From Hyaloraphidium curvatum (taxonomy: Eukaryota; Monoblepharomycota; Hyaloraphidiomycetes; Hyaloraphidiales; Hyaloraphidiaceae): a DNA stretch of 64,000 nt. Numbering within the stretch: position 1 is the stretch's first letter; every line of letters begins with the position of its first letter. The DNA lies in the NCBI GenBank assembly GCA_025558095.1, contig JAIVFI010000015.1:62001-126000 (forward strand). Direction: 5' to 3'. Positions 19,891 through 29,644 of the stretch are shown piece after piece. Under the pieces are notes generated by a model that saw only the letters and a list, made by a program, of their open reading frames with translations, did not search any database and was not told where the DNA came from. A program made the translations under genes and the position numbers.

Positions 19891-21729
19891 CTATGCAGGC
19901 TTGCCTGCCTCTTCAGCGATCTTCTCCACCTCTTTCCCTCCATGCTGCCCCAATCCGACCAGCACCCCGCTCCCCGTCCGCCCCAGCGCCTCCAGCTGCG
20001 CCGGCATGTCGTCCCGGCTCCTCCACGGCTCCACCCGTGCCCGCGACGCCGTCCCCCTTACCACCGTCCACAGCAGCCCGCAAGAGGCAACCAGGTTGAT
20101 TCCCGCGAACATGGCGTAGAACCCGCCCGTTCCCATGGCCTCCTCGGCAGGGGCCGCGACGACAGGGATCCAGCAGGCAAAGAGGTACCTGATGAAGTTC
20201 AGGAGCGCGATGATCGAGGCCGCCTGCAGGCTGAAGATGTCGAGGAGGTAGCTGTTTGTCGACGTCGACACGAGCATCGACCCGAACCCCTGCACCGCGA
20301 GCCCCACGACGCCCCCGGCGATCGAGGGCGAGAACTGCGTGCACATCCCGTAGATCAGCAGGCCCGAAGGCACCGCCAGCAGGCCGAGGTAGCTCGACCG
20401 CAGCCGGTCCTCGGCAACCGGCAGGCCCCTGAGCGCCTTGAACCACTTGAACCCGCGGTCCGTGAGCTGTCCTCCGACCAGCGAGCCGAGGATGCTGCCG
20501 ACGCCCGTGGACATGAGCACCAGGCCGTTGCCGGCGGGAGAAAGGCCGTACTTGGTCGCGTAGATGCGCGGCAGCGTCGCGGGGATCGAAAAGGCGGCGA
20601 TGATGGATGCCACACCGTCGCACACCACGGCGAGCACGAAGGGGTACCGCAGGAAGGGCAGGGTGGAGAAGGGGTTGGGCCGGCGCTTGCGCTCCGTGCG
20701 CGGCGCCGTGACCGAGGGAAGCGTCTCGGGGAGGAACAACACCACGGGCACGAGGAAGGCGGCGCCGATGAAGGCTACCACGAGGAATATCCACCTCCAA
20801 CCCAGCGTGCTGGCGATGAGCCCGCCGATGGGCGGCGAGACGATCGGCCCGATGATCGCCCCCAGGAAGAGGATCCCCAGGGCGCGGCCGCGCTGCACGG
20901 GCGGGTAGACGTCCGCGACGCAGCCGCTCCCCACGGAGATCCCCGCCGACGAGCCGGCGGTGGCAAAGAGCCGCATGGCGAGGAGCCAGCCCACGTTGGG
21001 CACCCAGAAGGTGGCCACGTTGGCCGCGATGTTCAGGATGGTCGAGAGGATGAGCACCGGCCTGCGGCCGTAGAGGTCCGAGAAGGGCGCCCACATCATC
21101 GGGGCGACGCCAGTAACAAGCGCCCCCAAGGTGAGCGTGAGGTTGACCAGCGCGGCGGTGGTCCCCAGCTCCTCCTCGATCTGCGGCAGCGCGGGGGCGT
21201 ACATGGTCGCGGCAAAGGGACCCATGAGGGAGGAAAAGGTGGCGAGCACGAGGATGAGCGTCCGCGTGGCGGCGGAGAAGGGCCGCTGGAACGCCGGGCC
21301 GTAGCGGAAGGTCCACCGGGTGGGCAACGCGTGGGCTCCGGGAGCGGGTGCGCCTGGGGTCGGCGCGGTCGAAGAGGCGACAAAGGTCGACGACAGGCCG
21401 AGCTTGACGTCCCCGAGGTCCACCACTTCGTCTTCGCCCGTCGCTTCCAACCCTTCGAACGCTTCCACCTCGGCGTTCGGCGAGAGGCCGAGCTTTGTGT
21501 CACCCGCTTCCTGCTCGGCCGTCGACGTCAGCCCGCTGCCCGGCATTTCCGGCGTCTCCGCGGTCGAAGCCAGGCCGAGCTCCATGTCTCCCAAGCGCGC
21601 CACGGTGCCTCCGCCACTCGCTTTCGGGCCGGCCGGCGACTCCGGCGGTGCCTCGGCCACAGTCACAATATTCTCCGCGGCATTCGAAGAACGAATTCCC
21701 GGCGATTCGGAGACCGGCGGCCTCGACAT
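19891..21729 (-). CDS. MFS drug/polyamine:H+ antiporter, DHA1-like
   Basis: Single exon, 612 residues, ATG at 21729, TAG stop. A cytosolic N-terminus of about 150 residues precedes 12 predicted membrane segments. Signature motifs: motif A as APFSDLYGRRPVLILS between segments 2 and 3, FATAGSSAGISVGSGCVADV in segment 4, and RGRALGILFLGAIIGPIVSPPIGG, which is motif C of 12-segment antiporters. Closest known type is the fungal TPO1/FLR1-like group at the plasma membrane. The N-terminal tail has three imperfect repeats around the core G-D-(M/T/V)-(E/K)-L-G-L-S/A (near residues 47, 76 and 106). Divergent from the SDR gene with a 94-bp spacer. Confidence 0.9.
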   Translation of the reverse strand: MSRPPVSESPGIRSSNAAENIVTVAEAPPESPAGPKASGGGTVARLGDMELGLASTAETPEMPGSGLTSTAEQEAGDTKLGLSPNAEVEAFEGLEATGEDEVVDLGDVKLGLSSTFVASSTAPTPGAPAPGAHALPTRWTFRYGPAFQRPFSAATRTLILVLATFSSLMGPFAATMYAPALPQIEEELGTTAALVNLTLTLGALVTGVAPMMWAPFSDLYGRRPVLILSTILNIAANVATFWVPNVGWLLAMRLFATAGSSAGISVGSGCVADVYPPVQRGRALGILFLGAIIGPIVSPPIGGLIASTLGWRWIFLVVAFIGAAFLVPVVLFLPETLPSVTAPRTERKRRPNPFSTLPFLRYPFVLAVVCDGVASIIAAFSIPATLPRIYATKYGLSPAGNGLVLMSTGVGSILGSLVGGQLTDRGFKWFKALRGLPVAEDRLRSSYLGLLAVPSGLLIYGMCTQFSPSIAGGVVGLAVQGFGSMLVSTSTNSYLLDIFSLQAASIIALLNFIRYLFACWIPVVAAPAEEAMGTGGFYAMFAGINLVASCGLLWTVVRGTASRARVEPWRSRDDMPAQLEALGRTGSGVLVGLGQHGGKEVEKIAEEAGKPA

Positions 21730-21823
21730 GGCAAGTCAGCACGGAGGAGACGACGCGTCAAAGTCCCTTGCCTGTTCTCGCCGCCAGAGTCCACCTCGCC
21801 TCAGCGGCCCTGCCGCTGCAAAC
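21730..21823. promoter_or_regulatory. Short bidirectional promoter, MFS / SDR
   Basis: 94 bp separate the two divergent ATGs (MFS at 21729, SDR at 21824). It holds one ACGCGT palindrome (21753-21758). An in-frame ATG for the SDR at 21728 overlaps the MFS start as CATG; if used, the spacer disappears. Confidence 0.45.
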
Positions 21824-22606
21824 ATGGCCTCGGATTCCTCTAGCGAGCTTGCATTCCGCGAGGGCGTCGCGGTCGTGGCCGGCGGGAGCGGCGACCTCGG
21901 CGCCGCGATCTGCCTCGCCCTCGCGCGTTCGGGCTCGAACGTCGCATTCACGTACCGCTCGCGCAAAACGGCGGCCGAGGTGCTGCTGCAGAAGCTGGAA
22001 GCTCTCGGCGTGCGTGCTTTCGCGGAGCAGGTGGATCTCAGGGATTTCGCAGCCGTGGACGCGTTTGTCTCCCGCGCGCGGAGCGAGTTTGGGCGGATCC
22101 ATTCTGCGGTCTACGCGGCCGGCCCGCAGCTCAACACGGCCTTCCTTTCCGGCATATCCCCCGAGGAGTTCTCCTCCGTCGTGGACGCGGATGTCAAGGG
22201 GGCCTTCCACATCTTCCGCGCCGCCCTCCCCCACATGAAGCGCGACCGCGGCGGCGCGCTGCTGGCAATCACCACCACCTCCACGGGCCGCGTGCCCGTC
22301 AAGGAAATACTCTCGCCGCTGCCCAAGGCCGCGATCGAGATGATGGTCAAGGGAATCGCAAAGGAGGAGGCGCGGTACGGGATCAGGGCCAACTCGCTGG
22401 GGCCTGGGTGGATCAGCTCGTCGCTCCAGGAGCACGTGGCGAAACAGATGAGCAAGGAACAGTTCGATGGGCTGATCAGGGGGGTGCCGATGCGGAGGAT
22501 GGGAAGGCCGGAAGAGATCGCCGACGTGGCCGTCTTTCTGCTGTCGTCCAAGGCCAGCTACCTGACGGGGCAGACGATCGCGGTGGATGGTGGGCTCCAG
22601 CTTTAG
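21824..22606 (+). CDS. Short-chain dehydrogenase/reductase with altered catalytic Tyr
   Basis: 260 residues from ATG 21824, TAG stop. Rossmann start VAVVAGGSGDLGAAIC gives the G-x3-G-x-G cofactor site; FTYRSR follows the second strand, consistent with NADP(H) preference. Later motifs: AAGP (NNAG equivalent), the Ser in TTTSTGRVPV, and the C-terminal YLTGQTIAVDGGLQL typical of FabG-like SDRs. At the position of the YxxxK motif the sequence is SPLPKAAIEMM, so the Lys is kept but Tyr is replaced by Ser. Either an unusual active site or a non-catalytic member. Single exon, with bacterial-like architecture. Confidence 0.88.
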   Translation: MASDSSSELAFREGVAVVAGGSGDLGAAICLALARSGSNVAFTYRSRKTAAEVLLQKLEALGVRAFAEQVDLRDFAAVDAFVSRARSEFGRIHSAVYAAGPQLNTAFLSGISPEEFSSVVDADVKGAFHIFRAALPHMKRDRGGALLAITTTSTGRVPVKEILSPLPKAAIEMMVKGIAKEEARYGIRANSLGPGWISSSLQEHVAKQMSKEQFDGLIRGVPMRRMGRPEEIADVAVFLLSSKASYLTGQTIAVDGGLQL

Positions 22607-22755
22607 TAGTGCGTCCCCGTGTGAGAATCTATCTCGTCTAGCACCCGGTAGCGCTCATGGCCGTGCCGATCTGATACTGGTGGGCTTGGGGTGACATTCA
22701 CGTAGTGCGAGCACATTCAATGAGGCTACACCTGCAGCATCTCGAGCACGACGTG

Positions 22756-23358
22756 TTACCATGAAGCGATGCCAGCCCCCGTCCTATCCGCCCACTCTTC
22801 CCGCAGCATGCTGAACATCATCATGTCCGCCCGCCCCCCCTCGACGTCAAGCACCTCGGACCGCATCGTCCCCTCGAACGTCAGCCCGCCCTTCTCCGCC
22901 ACCCTCGCGCTGGGCTTGTTGCGCGCGTCGCACCGCCAAAAGAGCCTTCGCCACGGCCATTCGTCCGAGAACCCCCATTCCAGAATAATGCGGAGCACCC
23001 GCGTCGCCAGCCCCTGCCCGGCGCGGTCCGCCGCAATCCACATCCCGATCTCCGCGGTGCAGTCCATCATGTCGCGCCCACGGAGGTGGAACCCCGTGCT
23101 CCCCGCGAGCTCACCACCGACCCATATCCCGAGCACAAACTCGCGGTGGGAGAGGTAATCCGCGCAGAACTTCCGGGCCGTGGATTCGGCCTCGGCGTCC
23201 GTCTGCTCGGGTTTCGCCCAGGGCATCCACGGGCGGAGGTGCTGGTACGACTTTGTGACGGCGGCGCGGAGCGCGGGGCCGTCGCCGGGGCGGTACGCGC
23301 GGAGGAGGATGTCCCCGTCGGCGCGCTCCAGGGGCGCAAGAAAAGGTTCCTGCGACAT
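22756..23358 (-). CDS. GNAT acetyltransferase, RimJ/RimL-like
   Basis: 200 residues from ATG 23358 (MSQEPFLAPLER), the start that leaves a standard GNAT domain. Features: ILLRAYRPGDGPALRAAV opening, HREFVLGIWVGGELAGSTGFH, EIGMWIAADRAGQGLATRVL where Q/R-x-x-G-x-A forms the acetyl-CoA pyrophosphate loop, and a C-terminal CDARNKPSARVAEKGGLTFEG with the Asn and Ser/Ala pattern of RimJ/L N-alpha-acetyltransferases. Substrate unknown. Single exon. Confidence 0.88.
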   Translation of the reverse strand: MSQEPFLAPLERADGDILLRAYRPGDGPALRAAVTKSYQHLRPWMPWAKPEQTDAEAESTARKFCADYLSHREFVLGIWVGGELAGSTGFHLRGRDMMDCTAEIGMWIAADRAGQGLATRVLRIILEWGFSDEWPWRRLFWRCDARNKPSARVAEKGGLTFEGTMRSEVLDVEGGRADMMMFSMLREEWADRTGAGIASW

Positions 23359-23766
23359 TGCGGCGGTTGTTGAAGCCCGATGAGGGAGTGGGGCGCGGAT
23401 CGCGGTGGAGCGGTGCTGTCTCAAAGGGCGCGGTGGCGCGGGCGGCGGGAGAACCCCTGGGAGACCCTCGAATCAACATCCGCTGGAGGGCGAGAGGCTT
23501 CCAAGACAACCTTGAGCATCATTCTCCGGACGAGTTCGGCCTCCATCTGCCTGCTGCTGGCGTCCATCCGCCCCGATCGCCCCCTCTGGCCCACAACTTT
23601 CGCAGCACCCGTCCCTCCTTGCCAAACGAATCCAACCGGAAAGCGGGCAAAACCGAAGCATACGGACGACAATGACATGACAAGACTCGTCCTACACACA
23701 ACATTATGTGTCCAAGTCCCTCCTCGGTCTCGGCCCCCTCGGGCCTCATCCCCCCCCTGCCGCCAT
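23359..23766. other. Intergenic region
   Basis: 408 bp upstream of the GNAT gene and downstream of the zinc-finger gene (both minus strand). No further coding sequence seen. Confidence 0.4.
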
Positions 23767-26057
23767 CTACGCCTCCACCGCGTCCTCGTCCCCGTACCCG
23801 TCGCCCTCCCCGTCCCCCCCGTCGGCGAGGCAGTGCACCCTGCGCCCCTGGTCGTCCGTCTTTTCGTGCCGGCGGAGGGCGTCCATGCGCGCGAAGCCCT
23901 TGCCGCAGCGGTCGCAGCGGTGCGGTTTGGTGCCCGAGTGCACGCGCTCGTGGCTGCGCGGGCGGAGCGAGCGTCAGAAGGGGAGCGAAATGGGAAGGAA
24001 GGGGCAACCCACCGGGTGAGGTCATGGTTCCGCGTGAAGGCCTGCCCGCACGAGCCGCACACGAACGGCCTGTGGTTGTCGTGCGTCCTGACGTGGCTCT
24101 TGAGGTTGTACAGCCGGTTGAAGCTCCGGTCGCACGTCGGGCAGGTGAAGGTCGCGGCGGCCGAGCTGCCCCCCGATCCCGAAGAGTCCTCCGACCCGGA
24201 CTCCCCGGGGCGCACCTTGCGCGGGCGCCCGCGCTTGCGCGGCGCCATGGCGAAGCTGCTGAACAGGGCCTCGTAGTTGCTGCTCGCCCCCGGGGGCGGC
24301 GGCACCGCGCCCCTCTTGCCCTGCCCGCCCCCCGGCGGCGAAGCCGACTGCCTGCCCGGCGCGACGGCGATCCCGAAGTCTGCCTTGCCCAGCGCCGGCT
24401 TGGGCTTCTTCTTCTTGCGGTGCATGAGCGGCACCGCGTCGCCCGTCCCGCCGGGGTGGTGGAACGGCATCTCCCCGCCGAGCTCGGGCACGGGCATCAG
24501 CACCCTGCCCCCGTACTCGGGCTCGGGCGACGGAGTGGTGGCGTACCCGTCGCCGTAGAAGCCGGGGTCGGCCGAGAGCAGCCCGAAGCCCTGCAGGTCG
24601 TCGGGGATGCCCTGCCCGCGGAGGCTCAGGGCGGTGGCGGACGAGGCGTGCGACAGGGCGGGGGAGGTGGCGACGCTGGCGGTCGAGGATGGGGGGGAGG
24701 TGCGCTGCTCGTTGGCGGAGAAGGCGGTGTGGTTGGAGCTCGAGGTGCGGCGGTGCGCGTGCGTGCGGCGGGCCGAGGAGGGGGGGAGCTGCAGGCCGGC
24801 CGGGAGGGAGCCGGAGGAGGAGGCCGAGGAAGGGCGGCGACCGATCAAGGCGGGGGGCGGGGCGAGGGTCTGCATGCCCGCCGGCGGGGCCACGCCGATG
24901 CCGACGCCGGGGGGGAGGTACTCGGGCAGCGGGCCGGCCGCTGTTCCGGGCACGTTGTACGACCGCCCGTCGACGGTCTGGATGGTCCAAAACATGGTCG
25001 GCTGCTGGCCCGCCTGGGGCTGCAGCTGGTGGTGCACGAAGCCCTGGGGCACCTGGTGCTGTCCGCCGAGGAACTGCGGCGGCGCCGCGGCGGCAACGCC
25101 CCCGGGACCTGTGCTCACCGTCATCATCACGAACCCCTCGCGGCCCCCTTGCATGCCCAGCATGTCGGGCCTGATGCCCAGCGCCGACTCGGGCACGGTG
25201 CCGGCGACGATGCCGGCCATGCCGTTGGGGAGCTGCACGAGCTGGTGCAGCTGCGGGTGCTGCATGAGCTGCACCGGGACGCCCGCGGTCGGGTTGGGTG
25301 AGGCCTCGGCGGCGTCTGCGGAGGAGGCGGCGGAGGGGGCGGCCGAGGGCTCGCGCTCGAGGGCAAGCAGGCCGGCGGAAAAGTCGGCCAGCATGAGCGG
25401 GCTGCCCGAGAGGCCCGAGGGGAGCGAGGCAAAGGTGAACTGCTGCGGGCTCGGGGGGCCGGGGGAGACGCGGAGGCCGCCCAGCACGGGGTCGAAGAAG
25501 CCGTACGGCTGGCGCAGCATGCCCTGAAAACCGCCAAACGACGAAGTGTCCCCGGGCGAGGCGGGAGAGGGCGGGGGAGCAGGGGGCGGAACGGCGGCGT
25601 CCTGTGGCACCAGCACGATCTGGGCCTCGCCGCTGGCCACGGCGGCGGCCAGGTGCGCGGGCAGCGACAGGGTGAGCGGGTTGCCGCCGGCGGGGTTGGC
25701 GACGGTGACGGTCTGCGTCTGCTCGTGCGCCGGGTCGGGCGACGGCGGCAGGGCGAACGGCGAGTAGCCGCCGAAGCCGTGCGGCGGCGTGAAGCCGGGC
25801 AGGAAGTGCGGGTCCGCCGCGGCGTCGTCGTCGTCTGCCGCGGGCTCGACGCTGACGGCGATGGCCGGCCGCGCGGTGCCCCGCGGGGTTTCGGGCGACG
25901 ACTCCTCGCCGCGGCCGGCCGCCGGCCTGCGCAGCGGGAGGTGCGCGGCGCGCGGCGTCGACGGTTCGCTCTCGCCGTCCGCCGCGTAGCCGCCCGCCGC
26001 CGCCGCGTCGGCCGCCGCCTCGCCCGCCGCGCCGAGCGCGCCGCCGGGGGAACTCAT
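23767..26057 (-). CDS. C2H2 zinc-finger transcription factor with AT-hook
   Basis: Exons 26057-24013 and 23953-23767, intron 59 nt (GTGGGT donor); 743 residues. Three adjacent C2H2 fingers end the protein: FTCPTCDRSFNRLYNLKSHV, then FVCGSCGQAFTRNHDLTR-H (completed across the splice), then HRCDRCGKGFARMDALRRH. An AT-hook-like RKRGRPRK lies about 25 residues before finger 1. The first 600 residues are low-complexity (Pro, Gly, Ala, Gln-rich), as in fungal activators. The three-finger C-terminal layout resembles fungal stress regulators, but I would not assign an orthologue. Ends with an acidic tail. Confidence 0.88.
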
Positions 26058-26752
26058 CGCCGCGGCAGCACCGCCTGGCAGAGGGGGGAGGGCGGGCGGG
26101 GAAAAGCGAGAATTGTGGGGACGTCCAATAACAACGGGCCGCCCGGGGCAGAGTCCGCGGGAATGCAAAGCGCCCGCTCCGCGGAGCGCAAAACGCACGC
26201 CGGCGGCGGGGTTCCCGGGGCTGCGCGGGCGCGAGGGTGGCGTGCCTTGTGCGTGCGTTCCGGTTCGGGGGAGCGGGAAGGTCCAAAAGACGCAAACCCG
26301 GGGCCCCGGGTCCCTTTGCCACCGCAATCGATCCCCCTCGCCCGTCAGAGCGCTGACGGACCCAAAGTCGGTTTGGCCGACGCGGAAATGGTACAAAACA
26401 ATGATGTATGCATTGAGATGTTGGATACAGGAGGGATGGCGGTCGCCGGGACCCAAAGCCACGCACCGCCAACCCGACCGTCGATATCGCATCGCGCCCG
26501 CTGTACAGCTCTGTACCCCGCCGAAACAACCAGAAAATGTGAACAATGAACGAATGTCGTCAAAGAATGTCCGTAACGTCGGAAGGGGAAATTTGTAGGG
26601 GTTTCCAAGTCGGGCAGGGCAGCCCAAACGAGAGGCAAAGGAGAGGGTCCGAAAGCGTCCGAGTCCACATCCGCGGCCAGCATGTGGCTCCACGGTCCAC
26701 GAAAGTCACACTGAGGTCCGGTGCGGTCGATCCGGTCCCGCTCAGGAGGGCT
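26058..26752. other. Intergenic region
   Basis: 695 bp of 5' region for the zinc-finger gene, adjoining the 3' end of the PPxY membrane protein upstream of it. No coding sequence or structured RNA recognised. Confidence 0.4.
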
Positions 26753-27463
26753 TCAGAAGTGGCGGCGCCGCCTCCGCCCCTCCCCGACGGGAACCAGCAC
26801 CGTGTGTCCGCCCACCATCCTGACGACGGCGACCCTGGTGCTCCTCATGCTCTCCGCCTCCGCGTGCACCTCCTCGGGGGTGTAGGCCGGCGCCTCCGCC
26901 GCCTCCACGCGGTGCCTGAAGCGCCTCCCGTGCACGCACCCAGGATGCCCGCCCCCGGCCGCAAAGTGTGCCCACTCCCCGCCCCTTCCAGCGACGCGCA
27001 TCACCCGCACCCTGCTCTCGACCTGCTCCCCGCCGTCGGCGGAGCTCTCGACGCGGAAGTACCCTCCCCCGACCACCTTCCCGTCCACGACGGTCAGGCT
27101 GCCCCCCTCGCTCCATCCGCCCCCCTCCGCCGCCCACCGCAGCTCCATCTCCCCGCCCGGCACCTCCGCCGCCCGCGGCACCTCCCGCGCCCTCCACCGC
27201 GCCCCGGCCGCCCCGCCCGCGAGGAACGACGCCACCAGCACCAACAGGAACGTCGCCGCGAACGCCCTCAACCACGCCGGCGGCCTGCTCCCCCCCTTCC
27301 CTTCCCGCGCGCACTTGCCGTGCCCGGCGTACGGCGGCGGCCTGTCCCCGTCGCCTTCGTAGGGGGGAGGCGGGGGGGACGGCGTCTCGTACCGCGGCGG
27401 GGGGCTGTCCGGGCGCTGCTCCGCGCTCGGGGGTGGCATCGCGGTGGGGTTGAAGGCGCACAT
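26753..27463 (-). CDS. Single-pass membrane protein with PPxY motifs
   Basis: 236 residues, ATG at 27463. The N-terminal 60 residues are proline-rich with two PPxY motifs (PPPPY, PPPY), the ligand of WW domains such as those of Rsp5/NEDD4 ubiquitin ligases. One membrane segment follows (AFAATFLLVLVASFLAGGAA). The remaining 140 residues form a compact domain with a charged surface and a final RRRRRH tail. I know no family for that domain. Inference: a membrane protein that recruits a WW-domain ligase; the enzyme is not in the window. Confidence 0.65.
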   Translation of the reverse strand: MCAFNPTAMPPPSAEQRPDSPPPRYETPSPPPPPYEGDGDRPPPYAGHGKCAREGKGGSRPPAWLRAFAATFLLVLVASFLAGGAAGARWRAREVPRAAEVPGGEMELRWAAEGGGWSEGGSLTVVDGKVVGGGYFRVESSADGGEQVESRVRVMRVAGRGGEWAHFAAGGGHPGCVHGRRFRHRVEAAEAPAYTPEEVHAEAESMRSTRVAVVRMVGGHTVLVPVGEGRRRRRHF

Positions 27464-27779
27464 CGGGCCGCGGAGGGCGCCCGGATATGAGGATGCGCGC
27501 GTTTCGAGAGGTTTCCGGGAGGCACAGCTAGTCAGCTAGTAGGGGGTCTAAGGATCGCCGTGACTAGGCGGAAAACGCTAACGCTAGAGCGAGGCGCACG
27601 AGGACGATCGGGAGGCAAGGAGCTCAAAGTAAACTCATTCGATTTGAAAGGCCATCGGCAAGGTAACTCTGGTCAGGCCGGGGACATCTTGACCCCTCCG
27701 GACTGACCTCATCTGGTGCCAACCTCGAAACAGGACTTTGCCTGCTGTTTTTTTGATTTGCAGTGCAGAAACGGCACGT
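27464..27779. other. Intergenic region
   Basis: 316 bp between the start of the PPxY protein and the stop of the aldo/keto reductase. Presumptive promoter plus 3' UTR; less GC-rich than the flanks. Confidence 0.4.
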
Positions 27780-29043
27780 CTACAGCGGCTTCTGAGCCCG
27801 CGAGTTGTGCGTCCCCTGCATGCCCTGGTAGCGATCGCCCTTGGCCGCCGGCACCGCCGCCTCGATCGCCTTGACGTCCTCGGCCGTCAGCCTGTTGGCC
27901 ACCTCCACGGCGCCCATGTTCTCCAGCGCGCGCTTGGTCGCCTTGGACCCCGGGATCGGGAAGACGTCGTCTCCCTGCTTGAGCAGCCACGCCAGGGCGA
28001 GCTGCGCCGGCGTCGCGCCGAGCTTGTCGGCCAGGGCACGCAGCGAGGCCCCGGCCTCGGCATTGGCCTTGAAGGTGTCTTCCTGGAAGCGGGGCTGGCT
28101 CTTGCGCCTAAAGGGAACGACGGTGAGCGACCGAGCCTTCCACGGGGCTCCAAGCCACCCACCAATCTCCGTCGGGGAGCTCCTCGGGCTTGGAGAAAGT
28201 CTGCGACAGGAAGCCGCGGCCGAGCGGGCTGTATGCCACGATCGCGACGCCGAGCTCCCTCGCCGTCGGCACGATCTCGTCCTCGATGTCGCGGCTCTGC
28301 AGGCTCCACTCCATCTGGATCGCCGAGACGGGGTGCACCGCGTGCGCCTCGCGGAGCTCGGCGGCCGTGCACTCGGAGAGCCCGATGTGCTTGACCTTGC
28401 CCTCGGCGACGAGCGCCTTGAGGGTCTTGGCGACATCGGCCATGGGCACGAGCGGGTCCACGCGGTGCTGGTAGTACAAATCGATGTGGTCGGTGCCCAG
28501 GCGCTTGAGCGAGTCGGCGATCTGGTTGCGGATGTTCTCCTCGGAAGAATCGGCCCGGCCGAGCTTGGGGTTGAAGCCGAACTTGGTGGCCAGGAAGAAC
28601 TTGTCGCGGCCGTGCTTGGCGACGGCCTTGCCCACGAGCGTCTCGTTGTGCGCTCCACTCGGATGCGAGTAAATCCAGGCACTATCGACATGGAGCTTCT
28701 CGGGCTTGCAGAACTCGATGAGCGCGTCGAAGGTCGCGAGGGAGTCGGCTTCGGTCGCGGCAGGGTCTGGCAGGCGAAGCCAATCAGCGACGATGTTCCG
28801 GCAAAAAGGGAAGAAAGATGCACTTATGGCGTGCTACAGGGGCCGAAGACCCGACCGCCAGAGCACGAACTTCACGCGTCCTGACCGCGCCCGAACGTCC
28901 CCCGTCTTCCACCACGTCTCCCGACGTCCTCCGGCCATCCAGAACGCACCTGGGTTGTAAAAGGCTGTCATTCCCATAGCTCCGATCCCAATTCGCCCGA
29001 CCTGAGGTCCATTCTTGCCGAGGGGGCGCGTTTCCATGGGCAT
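27780..29043 (-). CDS. Aldo/keto reductase (AKR13-like)
   Basis: Exons 29043-28950, 28766-28163 and 28107-27780; introns of 183 and 55 nt; 341 residues. The start METRPLGKNGPQVGRIGIGAMGM is classic for AKRs. Catalytic tetrad visible: Asp and Tyr in VDSAWIYS, Lys in ATKFGF, His in YYQHRVD. Also AYSPLGRGFLSQTF, and FPIPGSKATKRALENMGAVEV, the NADPH-binding end of the barrel. Reduces aldehydes or ketones with NADPH in the cytosol; natural substrate unknown. A broken copy of its first exon lies at 29282-29355 on the opposite strand. Confidence 0.93.
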
Positions 29044-29281
29044 GTTTGCGGGTTTGGGAGGCGGGGGGCGTCATCGCGCGGCCCGCCAGAACTGCCGTGG
29101 CCGCCTCGAACATGGAACAACTCCGGCGTTGCAACACTTTCGAACGCGCGGCATTTAGCTGTTCATTCTATGGCGCCTCATGGATGGATCGGCAACGCCA
29201 TCGAAACGCGTGATTGAACATCCATCGGTACTTCGGAGCGCTACCCATGGAGATATACTTTTGCGTCGTAGCTAGCATGCC
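29044..29281. promoter_or_regulatory. Upstream region of the aldo/keto reductase
   Basis: About 240 bp between the reductase start and its inverted exon fragment. Contains one ACGCGT (29206-29211). No coding sequence seen. Confidence 0.35.
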
Positions 29282-29355
29282 CTGGAAACGCGCCCCTCGG
29301 CAAGAATGGACCTCAGGTCGGGCGGATTGGGATCGGAGCCATGGGAATGACTGCC
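29282..29355 (+). pseudogene. Inverted fragment of aldo/keto reductase exon 1
   Basis: 74 bp nearly identical to the first coding exon of the reductase (about 70 matches), but with the ATG changed to CTG, one C missing from a run of five, and no continuation of the gene beyond GACTGCC. It is a truncated inverted duplicate about 240 bp away from its source. A weaker minus-strand similarity to the reductase intron 1/exon 2 border (CTGATTGGC...CCAG) lies near 29470-29495. Confidence 0.8.
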
Positions 29356-29644
29356 ATTCGGTCTGTCGTCGAAGCTACATGTGACAGACCCAGACCGGGG
29401 AATAGTCTGGAATGTCCGCCGTGAGGCGAAAGGAAAGGAGGCCAACGAGGTGTAGTGACGCCTGATTCCTGGCGAGGCGCAGCCAATCAGAAGGCTATCG
29501 AAGGTTGTCAGCGGACCCTCGAGACGTCGTCTACGTCCCAATCCACGAGTGAATCTGGGTACTGAGGCATCCCACGTAATGTGTCCTCGGCAGCCCTGGT
29601 CTGGGTCTGCCACATACACGTCATTGAATCTACCCAGCTTGTCA

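Noticed and set aside
28190-28884. Open frames on the plus strand opposite the aldo/keto reductase
   Set aside because: The minus strand carries the full catalytic tetrad after splicing; the plus-strand text has no features.
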